From: Hysterium pulicare CBS 123377 | Taxonomy: Eukaryota > Ascomycota > Dothideomycetes > Hysteriales > Hysteriaceae | Assembly: GCA_000467715.1 (NCBI GenBank) | Contig: AJFK01000115.1 | Span: 1-60,640 of the forward strand | Direction of reading: 5' to 3' | Length of the DNA: 60,640 nt | Part shown: piece after piece, positions 21,571-31,800 of the stretch | Layout: each line of letters starts with the position of its first letter | How positions within the stretch are numbered: position 1 is the first letter of the stretch | Notes under the pieces: generated by a model | Databases searched by the model: none | What the model saw: the letters and a program-made list of their open reading frames with translations, nothing else | What the model was told of the DNA's origin: nothing | Made by a program: the position numbers and the translations under genes

Positions 21571-24500
21571 CTAACCCCAAGTGCCGCCACCTCCTCTACC
21601 CTGTCTCTTCTGCGCAGACAACCTCCAATCGTCCTCTCCCGCAAACCTATTGTGAAGCGGCTGTATCCTTTCTGCCTTCTTTCTCTTACTCAAGCGATCC
21701 GTCGGTGCTACCTTGAAGAAAGTAGGCGCTGCTTCTACCAACCACTTCGGCTCGATTGCGCTGCAAATGTGCATGTACTCCTTCGTTGTTTCGACCAGAG
21801 AATGATACACTACGTGCTCACTGGGCTTCCCAAACAGGGCCGAGGCGGGGTGTAGGAAGACCGGAGTACCCTCAACCAAGGTCTTATAGCCTTCGGCGGG
21901 ATCTTTTCTTGCCGAGTTCCGGAAGAATCCAGAGCAAAGAGCCTGTCTGACCTTGATGGTGTTCCGTCCGCATGATACGATTCGGTGCTTGTGGCGACCC
22001 ATGATGACGAGTAATTGGTCTCTGACATCACGGACTCTCATCATATTCTTTGGCTGGATGTAATTCTCAAAGCACCAAGGCGTTGAGAAGTTGGAATTTT
22101 TCCAGCCATTGTATACGTTGAGAAGTGTAACATGATCTCCCGAAGGATCGTGGAACTTGGCTTTCTTCTGGTCAGCCTGATTTTGCTTGTCTCTCGGTCT
22201 GTGGAAAACATTCTGAGTGGCAGAGATCATTGCGACTATCGTCAGCACTTCATCTGAACAGGCCATCTCCACTGACTTGATCAAGGCCTTAGATAAGGAA
22301 GGATCCATTGGAAAATCAGCCATTTGTCGTCCTAATCGGGTTAGAAGTCCTTCATCATCCAGCGCGCCTAGACAATATAGTTCCTCGAGAGCAGTAAGCA
22401 TAGTGTTTGTTGGTGGAGGATCCATGAAGTCGAAATGTAGGAGGTCATTGATACCCATGGCCTTGAGCATCAGAATGGTGTTAGACAAGTTCTGCCGTTG
22501 AATCTCGGGTATGCTCGTCGGCAGCATTTCACTTTGGAAAGCTGCTTCTGTATAAAGTCGGAAGCATTTTCCAGGTCCAGTCCTACCGGCTCTGCCACTT
22601 CGTTGACGCGCCTGAGCTTGACTGATCGGAGTAATCTGAAGCCTGTCCATGCCAAGCTTTCCATCATAGCTGCTTTGCTTGACGAAGCCAGGATCCACAA
22701 CATAGTAGATGCCATCAATAGTCAAGCTAGTCTCTGCAATATTGGTAGCAATTACCACTTTACGGCTTCCTGGCGGAGCCGGCTCGAAGATCCGACTTGC
22801 AACTTCCGACGGTAGTGCGCCATAGATCGGCAAAATCATCAACTCGGGCACATTTGGGCCAAGTGCTTTCATCCGCTCGTACAGAATCTCGCAAGAAGAG
22901 TCAATCTCTTCTTTTCCGGTGAGGAAGAGGAGGATGTCACCGGCTGGGTCAGTCAAGTGAATTTGCATGACAGTGACAAGAGCAGCGTCTAAATAGTCCG
23001 ACTCCGGTTCTCGACTATACATGACTTCTACAGGGTAGGTTCGTCCAGGGATCGAGAAGATTGGGCATTTATTGAAGTATTCTGAGAACTTATCGGCATC
23101 CAACGTGGCGCTGGTGACAATAAGCTTCATGTCCGGTCTTCGTTTCAGAGTTTTCTTGAGCAACCCGAACAGTACGTCAGTAGCAATTGTACGCTCGTGA
23201 GCCTCATCAAGCATGATACAACTGTATCGGGATAGGAGAGGGTCGAGAAGGATTTCTCTTTGAAGAATACCATCCGTCATGTATTTGATCTTCGTGTCTG
23301 GGGTTGTGCAATCCTCGAATCGAATCGTATATCCAACTTCGTTACCGAGTTTGCAGCCAACCTCTTCTGCCACACGTTTTGCAACACTCATGGCTGCTAC
23401 ACGTCGTGGTTGGGTACATCCGATTGTGCCTTCATTGGCATAGCCGGCTTCAGCGAGGTACTGTGTCATTTGAGTCGTTTTCCCGGATCCAGTGTCTCCC
23501 ACGACAATCAAAAGCTGGTGAGCCTTCACGGCTTCAAGGAGTTGATTGCGGAACTTGAAGACCGGAAGACCTTCTCTTTGTTCCTTCATACTTAATGAAG
23601 TCCGTTTCCCCAGAGCCACATCCCTGCCTGTTGAGATGCGCTTCCATTCCGGCATTACGTCCGCCGACTGATTCATCCGATTGTTGCGCAGGTCGCTGGC
23701 AAATTGTTTTTGCTGGGCCATGGGATCATTCCACTGGCTGCTGAGATCAACTTGTGAAGCTTCTTTTGCAGCCTTTTCTTGTGCTTCTTGCTGGCGTAAG
23801 TCACGGCGCTCTCTTGCCAAGGAGTCTCCAGCCATTGCAGCACGGTTAAGTGATCCATCGGGAGCTTTAACAACCCGGATGGGTGACAGCTCCAAAGACT
23901 GTTTCGTCTGGCCCGCAAGAAATGGCGGCTCCTCTTCGCGGACTTCAATATCCACGTCCTCTTCTTCTTCAAAGCCGCCTTCACCATTGATGGCTGCGTT
24001 GTAGTCTTCGTCGATATCTGGGTAATCTTGTGCAGATATAGCACCCGATGCGATAAGCTGCTTGATCTCCCAACGTTCTGGAGATGTCATTCGCTTTCTT
24101 GTACCTAACGACCTCCCATTCATATCACCCTCCATAATAGGCACCGCCTCATTCACGCCAGACGCTCCTCCAAGCCCTTGCATATTTGCGCCAGATGCTA
24201 TTCGTCTTTGTGGTGCCAGGTCCTGACCGCTCACTTGGTCCACCTCTTTCATAGATAATGAAATCCGGTTGTTCTCCATTTTGGTAACATTAACTTTGAC
24301 ATCCTGAAACTTTGAGACCAAGTCAGATGGATGATTAACACGAGCCCCCTCTTGCATTTGAGTGACGTGGACCAGCCCATCAACCTTCCCGCGAACTCCC
24401 TGTAGGTTCACAAAGACACCAAAGTCCTTGATACCAGTCACTCGACCATTGTAGACCTTGTATAATATAGGCGCTTCATCGATTTCCGGTGTTGGTGGCC

Positions 24501-25212
24501 TGCGAAATTCATCATCGTCACTATTTCGTCTTCGCCTTCGGCTCTTCTTTTCCTCTCGCCTATCTCTTGTCCGCGTTCGGCCAAATTCATCTTCGTAGAG
24601 ATAATCATCATTTTTCGTTCTTCTTCGCTCAGGACTTCGAGAACGTGATCGTGACCTCGACCTGTATCGGTGGCGCTTACTCCTGGCCCTTTCCCTTTCA
24701 CCATCTCCATACGGACTTATACTTCGTTTCCTCGAAGACGCTTCCTTTGCTACACCAACGGCTTTCGGAGCCAACCCCTCCAGCATCGCAAAGGTATCGT
24801 CCAGTGCATCTAGTTTTGGTCCTTCTTCGTGTACTCCATTCGAGGACCTCTCGCCATCATCTTCAAACTCCAACTCCTTATCCGGTAATGCAAGCGCCTT
24901 GAATACCCTGGTCTTTCGGTCGCGGTCATCTTTAGGTTCTGCGGCGTCTTCCTTTTTTGTGCCGTTGGACTTGTTCTTGTATCGAGGGTGGAGAGTAAGA
25001 ATCAACCTGTCAATACTTTCAATCAGTGATTGTGGAAATTCTGCGCCAACAGCTTCCAGCTCCGTCTTGAAATCTTGAAGAGACTTTGCCTGGCCATGTT
25101 GAGCTATCACGAACTCAGCCAAGGTTTTGTCGGAGATCCCTAGATGATTTTGTAGCTCGGAGGTGACTTTTGAGACGAGCGATAGTAGCTCAAGAGAGGC
25201 AAGATCGTCCAT
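21571..25212 (-). CDS. PRP22: Pre-mRNA-splicing DEAH-box RNA helicase PRP22 (DHX8)
   Basis: Single exon of 1213 aa, the usual length of the family. Prp22 proofreads exon ligation and releases spliced mRNA from the spliceosome in the nucleus. The N-terminal part has a helical region, an RS-rich segment (RYRSRSRSRSRSPERRR) and an S1 RNA-binding domain (about 245-315, KVYNGRVTGIKDFGVFVNL). The presence of S1 separates Prp22 from Prp2, Prp16 and Prp43. Helicase motifs are complete: Walker A GDTGSGKT (about 572-579), DEAH at 669-672, motif III SAT, motif V TNIAETSLTIDG and motif VI QRSGRAGRTGPG. The helicase-associated and OB-fold regions follow to the end. An intronless splicing helicase is typical of Pezizomycotina. 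Confidence 0.97.
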   Translation of the reverse strand: MDDLASLELLSLVSKVTSELQNHLGISDKTLAEFVIAQHGQAKSLQDFKTELEAVGAEFPQSLIESIDRLILTLHPRYKNKSNGTKKEDAAEPKDDRDRKTRVFKALALPDKELEFEDDGERSSNGVHEEGPKLDALDDTFAMLEGLAPKAVGVAKEASSRKRSISPYGDGERERARSKRHRYRSRSRSRSRSPERRRTKNDDYLYEDEFGRTRTRDRREEKKSRRRRRNSDDDEFRRPPTPEIDEAPILYKVYNGRVTGIKDFGVFVNLQGVRGKVDGLVHVTQMQEGARVNHPSDLVSKFQDVKVNVTKMENNRISLSMKEVDQVSGQDLAPQRRIASGANMQGLGGASGVNEAVPIMEGDMNGRSLGTRKRMTSPERWEIKQLIASGAISAQDYPDIDEDYNAAINGEGGFEEEEDVDIEVREEEPPFLAGQTKQSLELSPIRVVKAPDGSLNRAAMAGDSLARERRDLRQQEAQEKAAKEASQVDLSSQWNDPMAQQKQFASDLRNNRMNQSADVMPEWKRISTGRDVALGKRTSLSMKEQREGLPVFKFRNQLLEAVKAHQLLIVVGDTGSGKTTQMTQYLAEAGYANEGTIGCTQPRRVAAMSVAKRVAEEVGCKLGNEVGYTIRFEDCTTPDTKIKYMTDGILQREILLDPLLSRYSCIMLDEAHERTIATDVLFGLLKKTLKRRPDMKLIVTSATLDADKFSEYFNKCPIFSIPGRTYPVEVMYSREPESDYLDAALVTVMQIHLTDPAGDILLFLTGKEEIDSSCEILYERMKALGPNVPELMILPIYGALPSEVASRIFEPAPPGSRKVVIATNIAETSLTIDGIYYVVDPGFVKQSSYDGKLGMDRLQITPISQAQARQRSGRAGRTGPGKCFRLYTEAAFQSEMLPTSIPEIQRQNLSNTILMLKAMGINDLLHFDFMDPPPTNTMLTALEELYCLGALDDEGLLTRLGRQMADFPMDPSLSKALIKSVEMACSDEVLTIVAMISATQNVFHRPRDKQNQADQKKAKFHDPSGDHVTLLNVYNGWKNSNFSTPWCFENYIQPKNMMRVRDVRDQLLVIMGRHKHRIVSCGRNTIKVRQALCSGFFRNSARKDPAEGYKTLVEGTPVFLHPASALFGKPSEHVVYHSLVETTKEYMHICSAIEPKWLVEAAPTFFKVAPTDRLSKRKKAERIQPLHNRFAGEDDWRLSAQKRQGRGGGGTWG

Positions 25213-25705
25213 GTTGCGAGTGCTTGTTGTGAGCTAATAAGGATGTCGATGAGGTTCAGGTAGGACTCACAACTTTTAGAGTTGGAGCGCCACGCCAAGA
25301 ACGCGGCAAAACCTTTCCCCGTGTGGCTAGTGAGCGGCGTATTTCACTTTCCAGTCGACGCCATTGTTACTAGATCTAGAAGATTTCAAATACTGTCAAT
25401 CCCACACTTCACATTCGAAACGCATTTCCAAGTCCAAACCCAGGAATTTATCAAAGCTCGTAATCCTCCAATCAAGCCCCGTCTTACCTATTCCGTCACC
25501 CTTCAATATAAGTCATATTATACTACTTTGTGGATCACCTTAAAGAAGGCAACTTGCTTTAATGCCTTGTACCTAACCTAGTTTATCTTTGTGGACTGAG
25601 GGTAAAGAGGTTGGTAGATGCAGGTGGATTCTCTGAAAATGACGAATTATGACACCCGTGCGATCATCCTATTCCCTTGCTCTACGACAATATTCCTGCT
25701 TATTG
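25213..25705. other. Intergenic, PRP22 upstream region
   Basis: 493 bp between the PRP22 start and the 3' end of the decayed protease, both on the minus strand. It should hold the PRP22 promoter. A 99-codon plus-strand frame (25282-25581) shows no recognisable feature. Confidence 0.5.
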
Positions 25706-27885
25706 CTAACCCGCGTGAGCCGTCTCCCCAAGCCGTCTCAAGGTATCCCGCATCGTCGTGAAGAAACCCTTCTCTTGGGACCCTTGCGATGCCCGTGCTC
25801 TCACGATGCTCGGGATAAGCCTCGCGATATCATCGAATAACCCCTCTTCCTTCGCCAGCGCCGGTTTCTGCATGAGCTGAGTTAGTTCCGCATCCGCCAC
25901 AAGCGTCCTAACAATGAGAGCTCTTGAGATACTCTCAATCAGTTTCTCAAACTCTTCACTAGCATCCCCATTTATACCTTCAACAGCACTCTCCGCCATC
26001 ATCTGACGGGCCGCATTCTCATATATCCCCACCGTCTCCCCAGCGAGTTACTTAAAAACCATCTCACCTAACTTCAACCCAAGGACACCCGTCAAGGGAT
26101 TCTTCTCATCCACCCAATCACCCGCCTGATCGAGCTTGCCATGTGCGTATTTGAGCCCTCCGTGTCTGTGACTGGTTACTGCAGGAGCCTGTTTCGTAAA
26201 CTCTTTGAGCTGATCCGTGGCGAGTTTTGTGCCGTCGGAAACGAGTTCCCCAGTTTCCTTGAAAATGAATTCGAGACACGAGAAGAAGGCTTCTTCCCTG
26301 CCAGCACCGTGTTGCGACTTGCTTTCCTGGGCTTCGAGGGCTTTTTGTAGTTCAGTCATGAACTTGGCTTCCGGACTCTCATCCCAGGCCTGCTCATTGG
26401 GTTCGATGTTGCTCTCTGTTTTGGTGACTTTCTGGGATAAGGTTGTCACAAGCAAGGCCGAGCTTATCATAGGCTTTAAGGCTGGCGCTGCTAGATCCGC
26501 AATGGTGTTTATCGCAGTTTTACCGATAGTCTTTCCAATATCCTTCAGTACACCCAAGAAAAAGCCCTCTTCGCTTCCATTTTCCTCACTCTCATGCTGC
26601 TTCAGTGCATCCGGATGCTTCTCCAAAAGTGCAATGAGTGCAGCGTCAGCGAGAGCGGCGCGCTCCACGACAGCCTCAGTGGTCGCGGCATCGAGTTCAA
26701 GGGTTTCCAATCCCGCATTCTCGGCCTCGTTACTTCTTTGCTGAAGGGCGATCTGGACAACCTTGATAGCAACAGGCGCTACAACAGAGATTGGCGCGCC
26801 AATAGGTCCCATGAAAGGACCCATAACCTTGATGAAGGTAGATGTGACGTTGAAAGCCGTGTCAAGCCAGCCTTCGACATCATCTGTGCTTGTAGCTGTC
26901 GCCGGTTCAGATTGGGTAGATGGAAGTTCGGGCTGCGCTTCTTTGGTTGATTTGGTCTGGAGTTCGGTGGCTGCAGGACCAACTGTGGGTTTGATCATAT
27001 CTCCGCTGATAGCAATAAGATTAAGGCCAGGTTTAGACAAGAAAAAGTCGATGGCTGCGATATAGTCTTCGTAAGGGTTGCCTAGTGGACCGATGACAGA
27101 AGCGGTGTTCATGTCACCGCCATAGACATGCGCACCCATAGCTGCATGAACGGATTGGCGTAGAACGGGAGCTCCCGAATTGCCTAGTAGATATCAGCGT
27201 GTGTGCTACTCCAAGGTTATGCGAAGTGAAGGAGTCCATCGTAATTGAAGAAAAAAAGAACCGATCGACATACCACCCTCAGTATCAATATGATAAGCCA
27301 ACATCACATCAGCTTGGGTTGCCAAATTCATCTTGTCCCCAAAAACATCTCATACATATGACTTCCCCTCTCCATCGTATGCTCGGCCAGAGTAACTAGC
27401 GTAGGCTTTAATCTCGACGGCGCGACCAGCAGTGTATTTCCAGTCGAAGAGATTGTGGCCTGCGGTGACGGCGAGATCGGAACGAATGAGCCAAGCAGTT
27501 CCGTGAGCGTATGCCTCTGGCTTGTACTCGTATCTGATGAATAACTTTAGGATTGCTTTCTTGAGAAGTTAGCGATTGGTTGAGGCTTTATCGAAGGGTA
27601 GAACTTACATCGATATTTCCCTCCAGGCATAAGATCTTGTTGAGGGACAAGGACACACTCATCGTCACCTCTAATTACACTTTCCTCATCCTGGGCAGCG
27701 TTGTTGTGCTGGAAGAAGGAAGCTTTTTGCGGTGCCTCTGGGGATGATGTTACGTCACGATCCCATATTCCGGCGATGGTTTGGCGCAGCTTGTTGGTGT
27801 TCGCATTGATGCTTAATGCTTCAGCTTCGAGGTTGTTTGTGTTGACTGCTATCGATTCCACCGGAGGCGTTTTTAAGATTGCCAT
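25706..27885 (-). pseudogene. Decayed V8-like (glutamyl endopeptidase type) serine protease with long C-terminal region
   Basis: Exons 27885-27609, 27555-27274 and 27183-25706 join in phase to about 678 codons, but two in-frame stops interrupt them: TGA at 27352-27350 and TAA at 26050-26048. The protease half is recognisable: GGKYRSILKLFIRYE, then GTAWLIRSDLAVTAGHN with the catalytic His, and, after a phase-1 splice, DTEGGNSGAPVL with the catalytic Ser. The segment normally between them, holding the catalytic Asp and the strands around it, is missing: only about 30 residues separate the two blocks, with the TGA in the middle. The C-terminal region is long and helical, with recurring SEEGFF, REEAFF, KEEGLF and QEKGFF motifs. 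It reads on past the TAA (LAGETVGIYENAARQ). An unrecognised intron could avoid the TGA but would not restore the missing Asp segment. Fungal family resemblance is from memory. Confidence 0.75.
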
Positions 27886-29539
27886 GATTGTGATTGTGCG
27901 CCTGCAAACGAATGGCCTGATGAAATTTTGAATGTGACTTTCTTGAGACTCTGATCAGAAATAAAAATGCCAACACCGTAATTGTACCTGGATTTTGCTT
28001 GGTACATCATGCTTGTACACGAGTCTTTCGGTTTCTTCCGACTCCAGCTCTCAAGCGCTGTCTGAATGCAATTTTCAGCCAGCCAGACATGTGATACTAG
28101 ATGTTCTGCGACCTGTGTCGCGTTGTCTTCGCAAAGGCTTGCACATTGTAATGGATTAGGAACAGGACAGAGCCCAATATCCTCGTCTACTTCATCTAGA
28201 CGTGCGGGGCTGCCGCGTGTGGCCTTAGAATCTTGCAATGGGTCCACTTCACGTTTGCAGTCCGCTGAAGACAACATCTTGAGCCACCTGAATGCAGACT
28301 GTCATCGAAGGCGGAAGACCTGAAGCTGAGATGGTCGAAAGTGGAGTGGCTGACAGAGGACGAGGCTGTCTGGCTTGCGTTGGGCTCATCACCTAATTGT
28401 TGCAGGACCATCGCCTCAAGCTGTTCCTAATTCTGTTCTTGATGCTGAAATAGTCATTGTGTGCAGCATTCTAGACTTACCCATGACTGAGAGGTACATG
28501 TAGTGACAAAATGGTGGTGTCGAATGGAAGTTTCTAATATTCAAGAAAAGAGAGTGATGAGATTCAATAAACTTGATTTACCTAGTTTCGAAAAGATGAG
28601 AAATTGCCGAAAGAAGTCTCTCAAGCTATTGACATCCAGTGGTTTGAGAGTAGTTTCGCTCTCGAGCTGAAATGTGACAAAGCCACATGCACGAAATAGG
28701 CGAGGCTAGTCGGTTTCTATGCCGGTTCCCGAATCGCCTCATGTCTAGGCTCATCCCCATCCCAAAATGGAACTCCACCGCTGAATTGAGAGCAATGCCA
28801 AGATACTAGCACTCGTGAGATACCATACCCAAAACGAATCCTAGCATTAGCAGTACAGAGATCAATATCTCGTCGCTCCGTAGGTTTCATTCGTGCGCGC
28901 TCTTGTGACAAGAGGAGGCCTTCATAGCTGCGTTGCTTCCTACATCCTCTGAAGCCGTGCAATCAACGTGGATGGGATAAATTCCGTGCATATATAAGAC
29001 TCCGCCGAGGGCCTGGCATTCTTTGAAGTCAGCATGCAATTGAGGCGTTTCGGATGCATCTCATGCTTCGGAACATGTAGTTAACGTTGAAATGAGATTC
29101 TCCGGATCCAGGAGCAGGTTGTACCCTTGCATACGGTTAGTAGTGGTTGGATGGAGTTAGTGGTAAGTGCGGAGAACCCTGTCAATTCAATAGTGAATTA
29201 ACGTAAATGGCCCTAACCCTAGATCAGAATCCCCAGAAAATGGCCCTGTTTGGCAATGGTCTGTATCCTAGATCATTTTAGGTAATAGGAAGGATACATA
29301 ATATGAAAGGTTTTGAGTGTCACGCAGATCTTCAATTCGCAGTGATGAAGCCAACGAGAGTTGCTGATCGAACAAGGAATCCATCTCCAATAACGAGACC
29401 TGATCAAAGTTTTGGGGGTCCTAGACAGTGATCGTAGTCGCAAAGTGTAGTTTGATCGTGATTGAGTATGACATAATGAAGAGTGAGTGAAAAGTAGATT
29501 TTGGAGTCGTCAATTTGGGTTCATAAAATAAGAAGTCTT
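27886..29539. other. Interval upstream of the decayed protease
   Basis: About 1.65 kb. A 134-codon minus-strand frame (27873-28277) overlaps the protease start codon by 13 bp and has no recognisable domain; it might be leader sequence or a small unknown gene. An isolated TATATAAG near 28990 (plus strand) is followed by only a 16-codon frame. No supported gene. Confidence 0.4.
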
Positions 29540-29566
29540 TACCTCCTACATAGATTGTAGGAGGTA
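29540..29566. repeat. Perfect 11-bp inverted repeat (hairpin), 5-nt loop
   Basis: TACCTCCTACA is followed by the loop TAGAT and the exact reverse complement TGTAGGAGGTA. It lies about 200 bp downstream of the GMF stop codon on that gene's strand. It could be a transcript hairpin or a palindromic protein-binding site. It is the most perfect short palindrome I noticed in the intergenic DNA. Confidence 0.7.
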
Positions 29567-29761
29567 GTGATAAAAGCCCTGAACTCAACCTGACGTCTGG
29601 TACGGGCTTGATAGTGATGAACAATGGGCCCGGGCGCTAGTTATGTGATATCTTTATCCAACCAGCTGCTACGGAGAACCAAGGATAGCCGTCGCATTGG
29701 CAGTCCCATGTTATAGGTTCGTCCACAATTGTCAATAAGATGCCAATCGGGTCTTTTGCCA

Positions 29762-30428
29762 TTACTGCTCGCCCTTGAGTTTATCCTCGATTTCTTCAAG
29801 ATCCTCGGCTGTATCGATCTCGATGATCTTTCCAACCTCCGCGGTATTGCGCATGAGCTCCTTTGCACCAGCATACAACATTTTGACTTCGTTGTTGCAG
29901 GTGACGGGAAGATAGTATAGCATGACGTATGGAACAGAAAGCCGGCCGGAAGACTGAAGAGTCGTGTAAGTGCATGGTCTACACGGGAACCGTTGTTGCG
30001 GAACATACGAGGGTCAAGGGATAACTGAGGAGTACGAATCGGGGGGCATGCTCTGGGAGTTCATCTGCCAGGTCTTGCATGTTTGAATAGACATCATCAT
30101 TGGCTTGAGATATTTCCAGTGTCTTCTTGTCAATCTGGTCTTGCTTGAGGAAGACGTGTCAGCCTGTGAGACAGCAATAGGGTTCGGCAGTTGCGGCTTG
30201 CGCATGGCTGCAGCACGACTTGTGTCTGTATTGGCGTGGTTGTAAGAGGTTATGCATGCGTACAGATCACGGCTTGGGGGTCTTTGGCCCTCGAAGTGCC
30301 CAGGCGGAATTTCCGCAGCTTGGTTTGGGTCTCATCTGAGAAGGTGTATAGACGAGCCTCGGAAGACTGGGAGAAACAGGTTGGTTAGTACCAAACAAAG
30401 TCCCAGAGTAGTATGGCTGTCTTACCAT
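29762..30428 (-). CDS. Glia maturation factor (GMF) homologue, ADF-H domain actin regulator
   Basis: Four exons: 30428-30426 (only the ATG), 30366-30264, 30139-30009 and 29953-29762, giving 142 aa, the normal GMF size. GMF binds Arp2/3 complex to debranch actin networks and inhibit nucleation. The spliced product begins MSSEARLYTFSDETQTKLR and continues with FRLGTSRAKDPQAVIYQIDK. It then has VYSNMQDLADELPEHAPRFV, SYPLTLSSGRLSVPYVMLYY and AGAKELMRNTAEVGKIIEI, all conserved GMF blocks. The ATG-only first exon is supported by a consensus donor (ATG/GTAAGA) and a CAG acceptor giving the expected N-terminus. Intron 2 (124 bp) ends at a CAAG acceptor; the nearer CACAG site would cause a stop. The gene is divergent from the molybdopterin-domain gene. 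Confidence 0.92.
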
Positions 30429-30682
30429 TTTGATAGCAATGTCCGCGAAGGAGTGGATCTTCGAGCTTTTTGGTGCACAGAAGGTGCGACAGATAGGGCT
30501 GAGTTTATGGAAGCTGTAGCAGTCTTTGATACGCGGGGCGTTCAGTCATGGCGGGGCTTGACTCGCGCAAGAGGGAGAAGAGTAGCGGAGACTAGAAGCT
30601 CAACTCCAGCATCGTTCACTCTACATTACATGCAGCTAATCCATGAGGCACACCGATCCGTAACCCCCTTTGTCAACCTCCC

Positions 30683-31800
30683 ATGTTTAGCAGACTCAAC
30701 CAACTAGTCAGACATCTTTCTCGGCCCCTTCCGAATTACGCGCATCGCTCAGCGGCTACCCAAAGTGGCCTTGTGAACGGCAGCACATCTTCGATAACGT
30801 CATCAGTCATGAGCCATAACAAAAGTCTCATACATACGGCGGCATGCTTGATCATAGGGGACGAGGTGTTGGGAGGCAAAGCAAGGCATTCCCTATGTTA
30901 GAAGATCTAGGGAGTTGCTAACTCAATGCCAGACCGTTGATACTAACAGCACCTACTTGGCGAAATTCTGCTTCTCTCTAGGGATCAATCTGAAAAGGAT
31001 TGAAGTAATAGCCGACGATGAAGGCGAGATAGTCGAAGCGACACGACGAATGTCTAAGAATTACGACTTTGTGGTAACATCTGGAGGTATTGGTCCTACG
31101 TGAGTGCTGCGAATATTCATGCTGTACCATATTGTTGCTAATCACTTGCGTCTGCAGACACGACGACATAACTTATCAATCTATCGCGAAGGCTTTTAAC
31201 CTGCCATTGAAGCTGCATGAAGAGGCATATGAGAGAATGAAACGGTTATCAAAGCCTCACAAATCGCAACCGAATTTCGATTGGAACACGCCCTCTGCTG
31301 CGCTTACCGCAAAGAAGCGCATGATTGAACTCCCACTCGACGACTCGATACCGTACGAAGAACAAGTAATATTCGTAGATGATAATCTCTGGGTTCCGGT
31401 CAGCGTTGTCAATGGCAATGTACATATACTCCCTGGTGTTCCCAGGCTGTTCCAGAGCATGCTAGACGGCTTGAAGCCTCGTCTCTTGCCCAGGTTAACG
31501 GATCCAGAGGGCAAAGGTGTACACCGAATATTGTTTTCCACCCCAATGGCTGAAAGTGCCATTGCAGAGTATCTTACACAGCTCGCTGCGAAGATGGAGC
31601 CGAAAGGTGTTAAAGTTGGAAGTTATCCGCGATGGGGGAAGGAACATAATACAGTAACACTTGTAGGGAGAGATCTTGAATTCATGGAGTCGTTAATCCC
31701 CGAAATCGAAGAGGCAGTCCAAGGAAAGAGAGTAGCGGCGGAAGACGAGGACGATGCGACAACCTCAGACCCTGAGTCAGGCAAACTTAAATCTGGATAG
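30683..31800 (+). CDS. Molybdopterin-binding (MoCF-biosynth/CinA-like) domain protein
   Basis: Three exons: 30683-30880, 30933-31099 and 31158-31800, giving 335 aa. The N-terminus (MFSRLNQLVRHLSRPLPNYA) is basic and hydroxylated like a mitochondrial presequence. Next comes the MoaB/MogA-like fold: AACLIIGDEVLGGK-TVDTNSTY, then DFVVTSGGIGPTHDDITYQ around residues 112-128, and HILPGVPRLFQ. In fungi such stand-alone domains are annotated as molybdopterin-binding proteins and resemble the hydrolase domain of FAD synthase; the reaction is not known to me. The first intron starts with GC (GCAAGG...CCAG), a GC-AG intron. It is required to join GGK to TVDTN, a junction conserved in the family. The divergent promoter with GMF is only 254 bp. 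Confidence 0.9.
30881..30932 (+). other. GC-AG intron
   Basis: 52-bp intron with donor AAA/GCAAGG and acceptor CCAG/ACC. No GT donor nearby keeps the frame and the conserved GDEVLGGK-TVDTNS junction. GC donors usually need an otherwise strong consensus, as seen here (GCAAG). Confidence 0.8.

Noticed and set aside
27873-28277. 134-codon minus-strand ORF just before the decayed protease
   Set aside because: It overlaps the protease ATG in a different frame and contains no recognisable motif; kept only as a remark in the interval entry.
29205-29222. Telomere-like CCCTAACCCTAG string
   Set aside because: Only one and a half units in the middle of a window; not a telomeric array.
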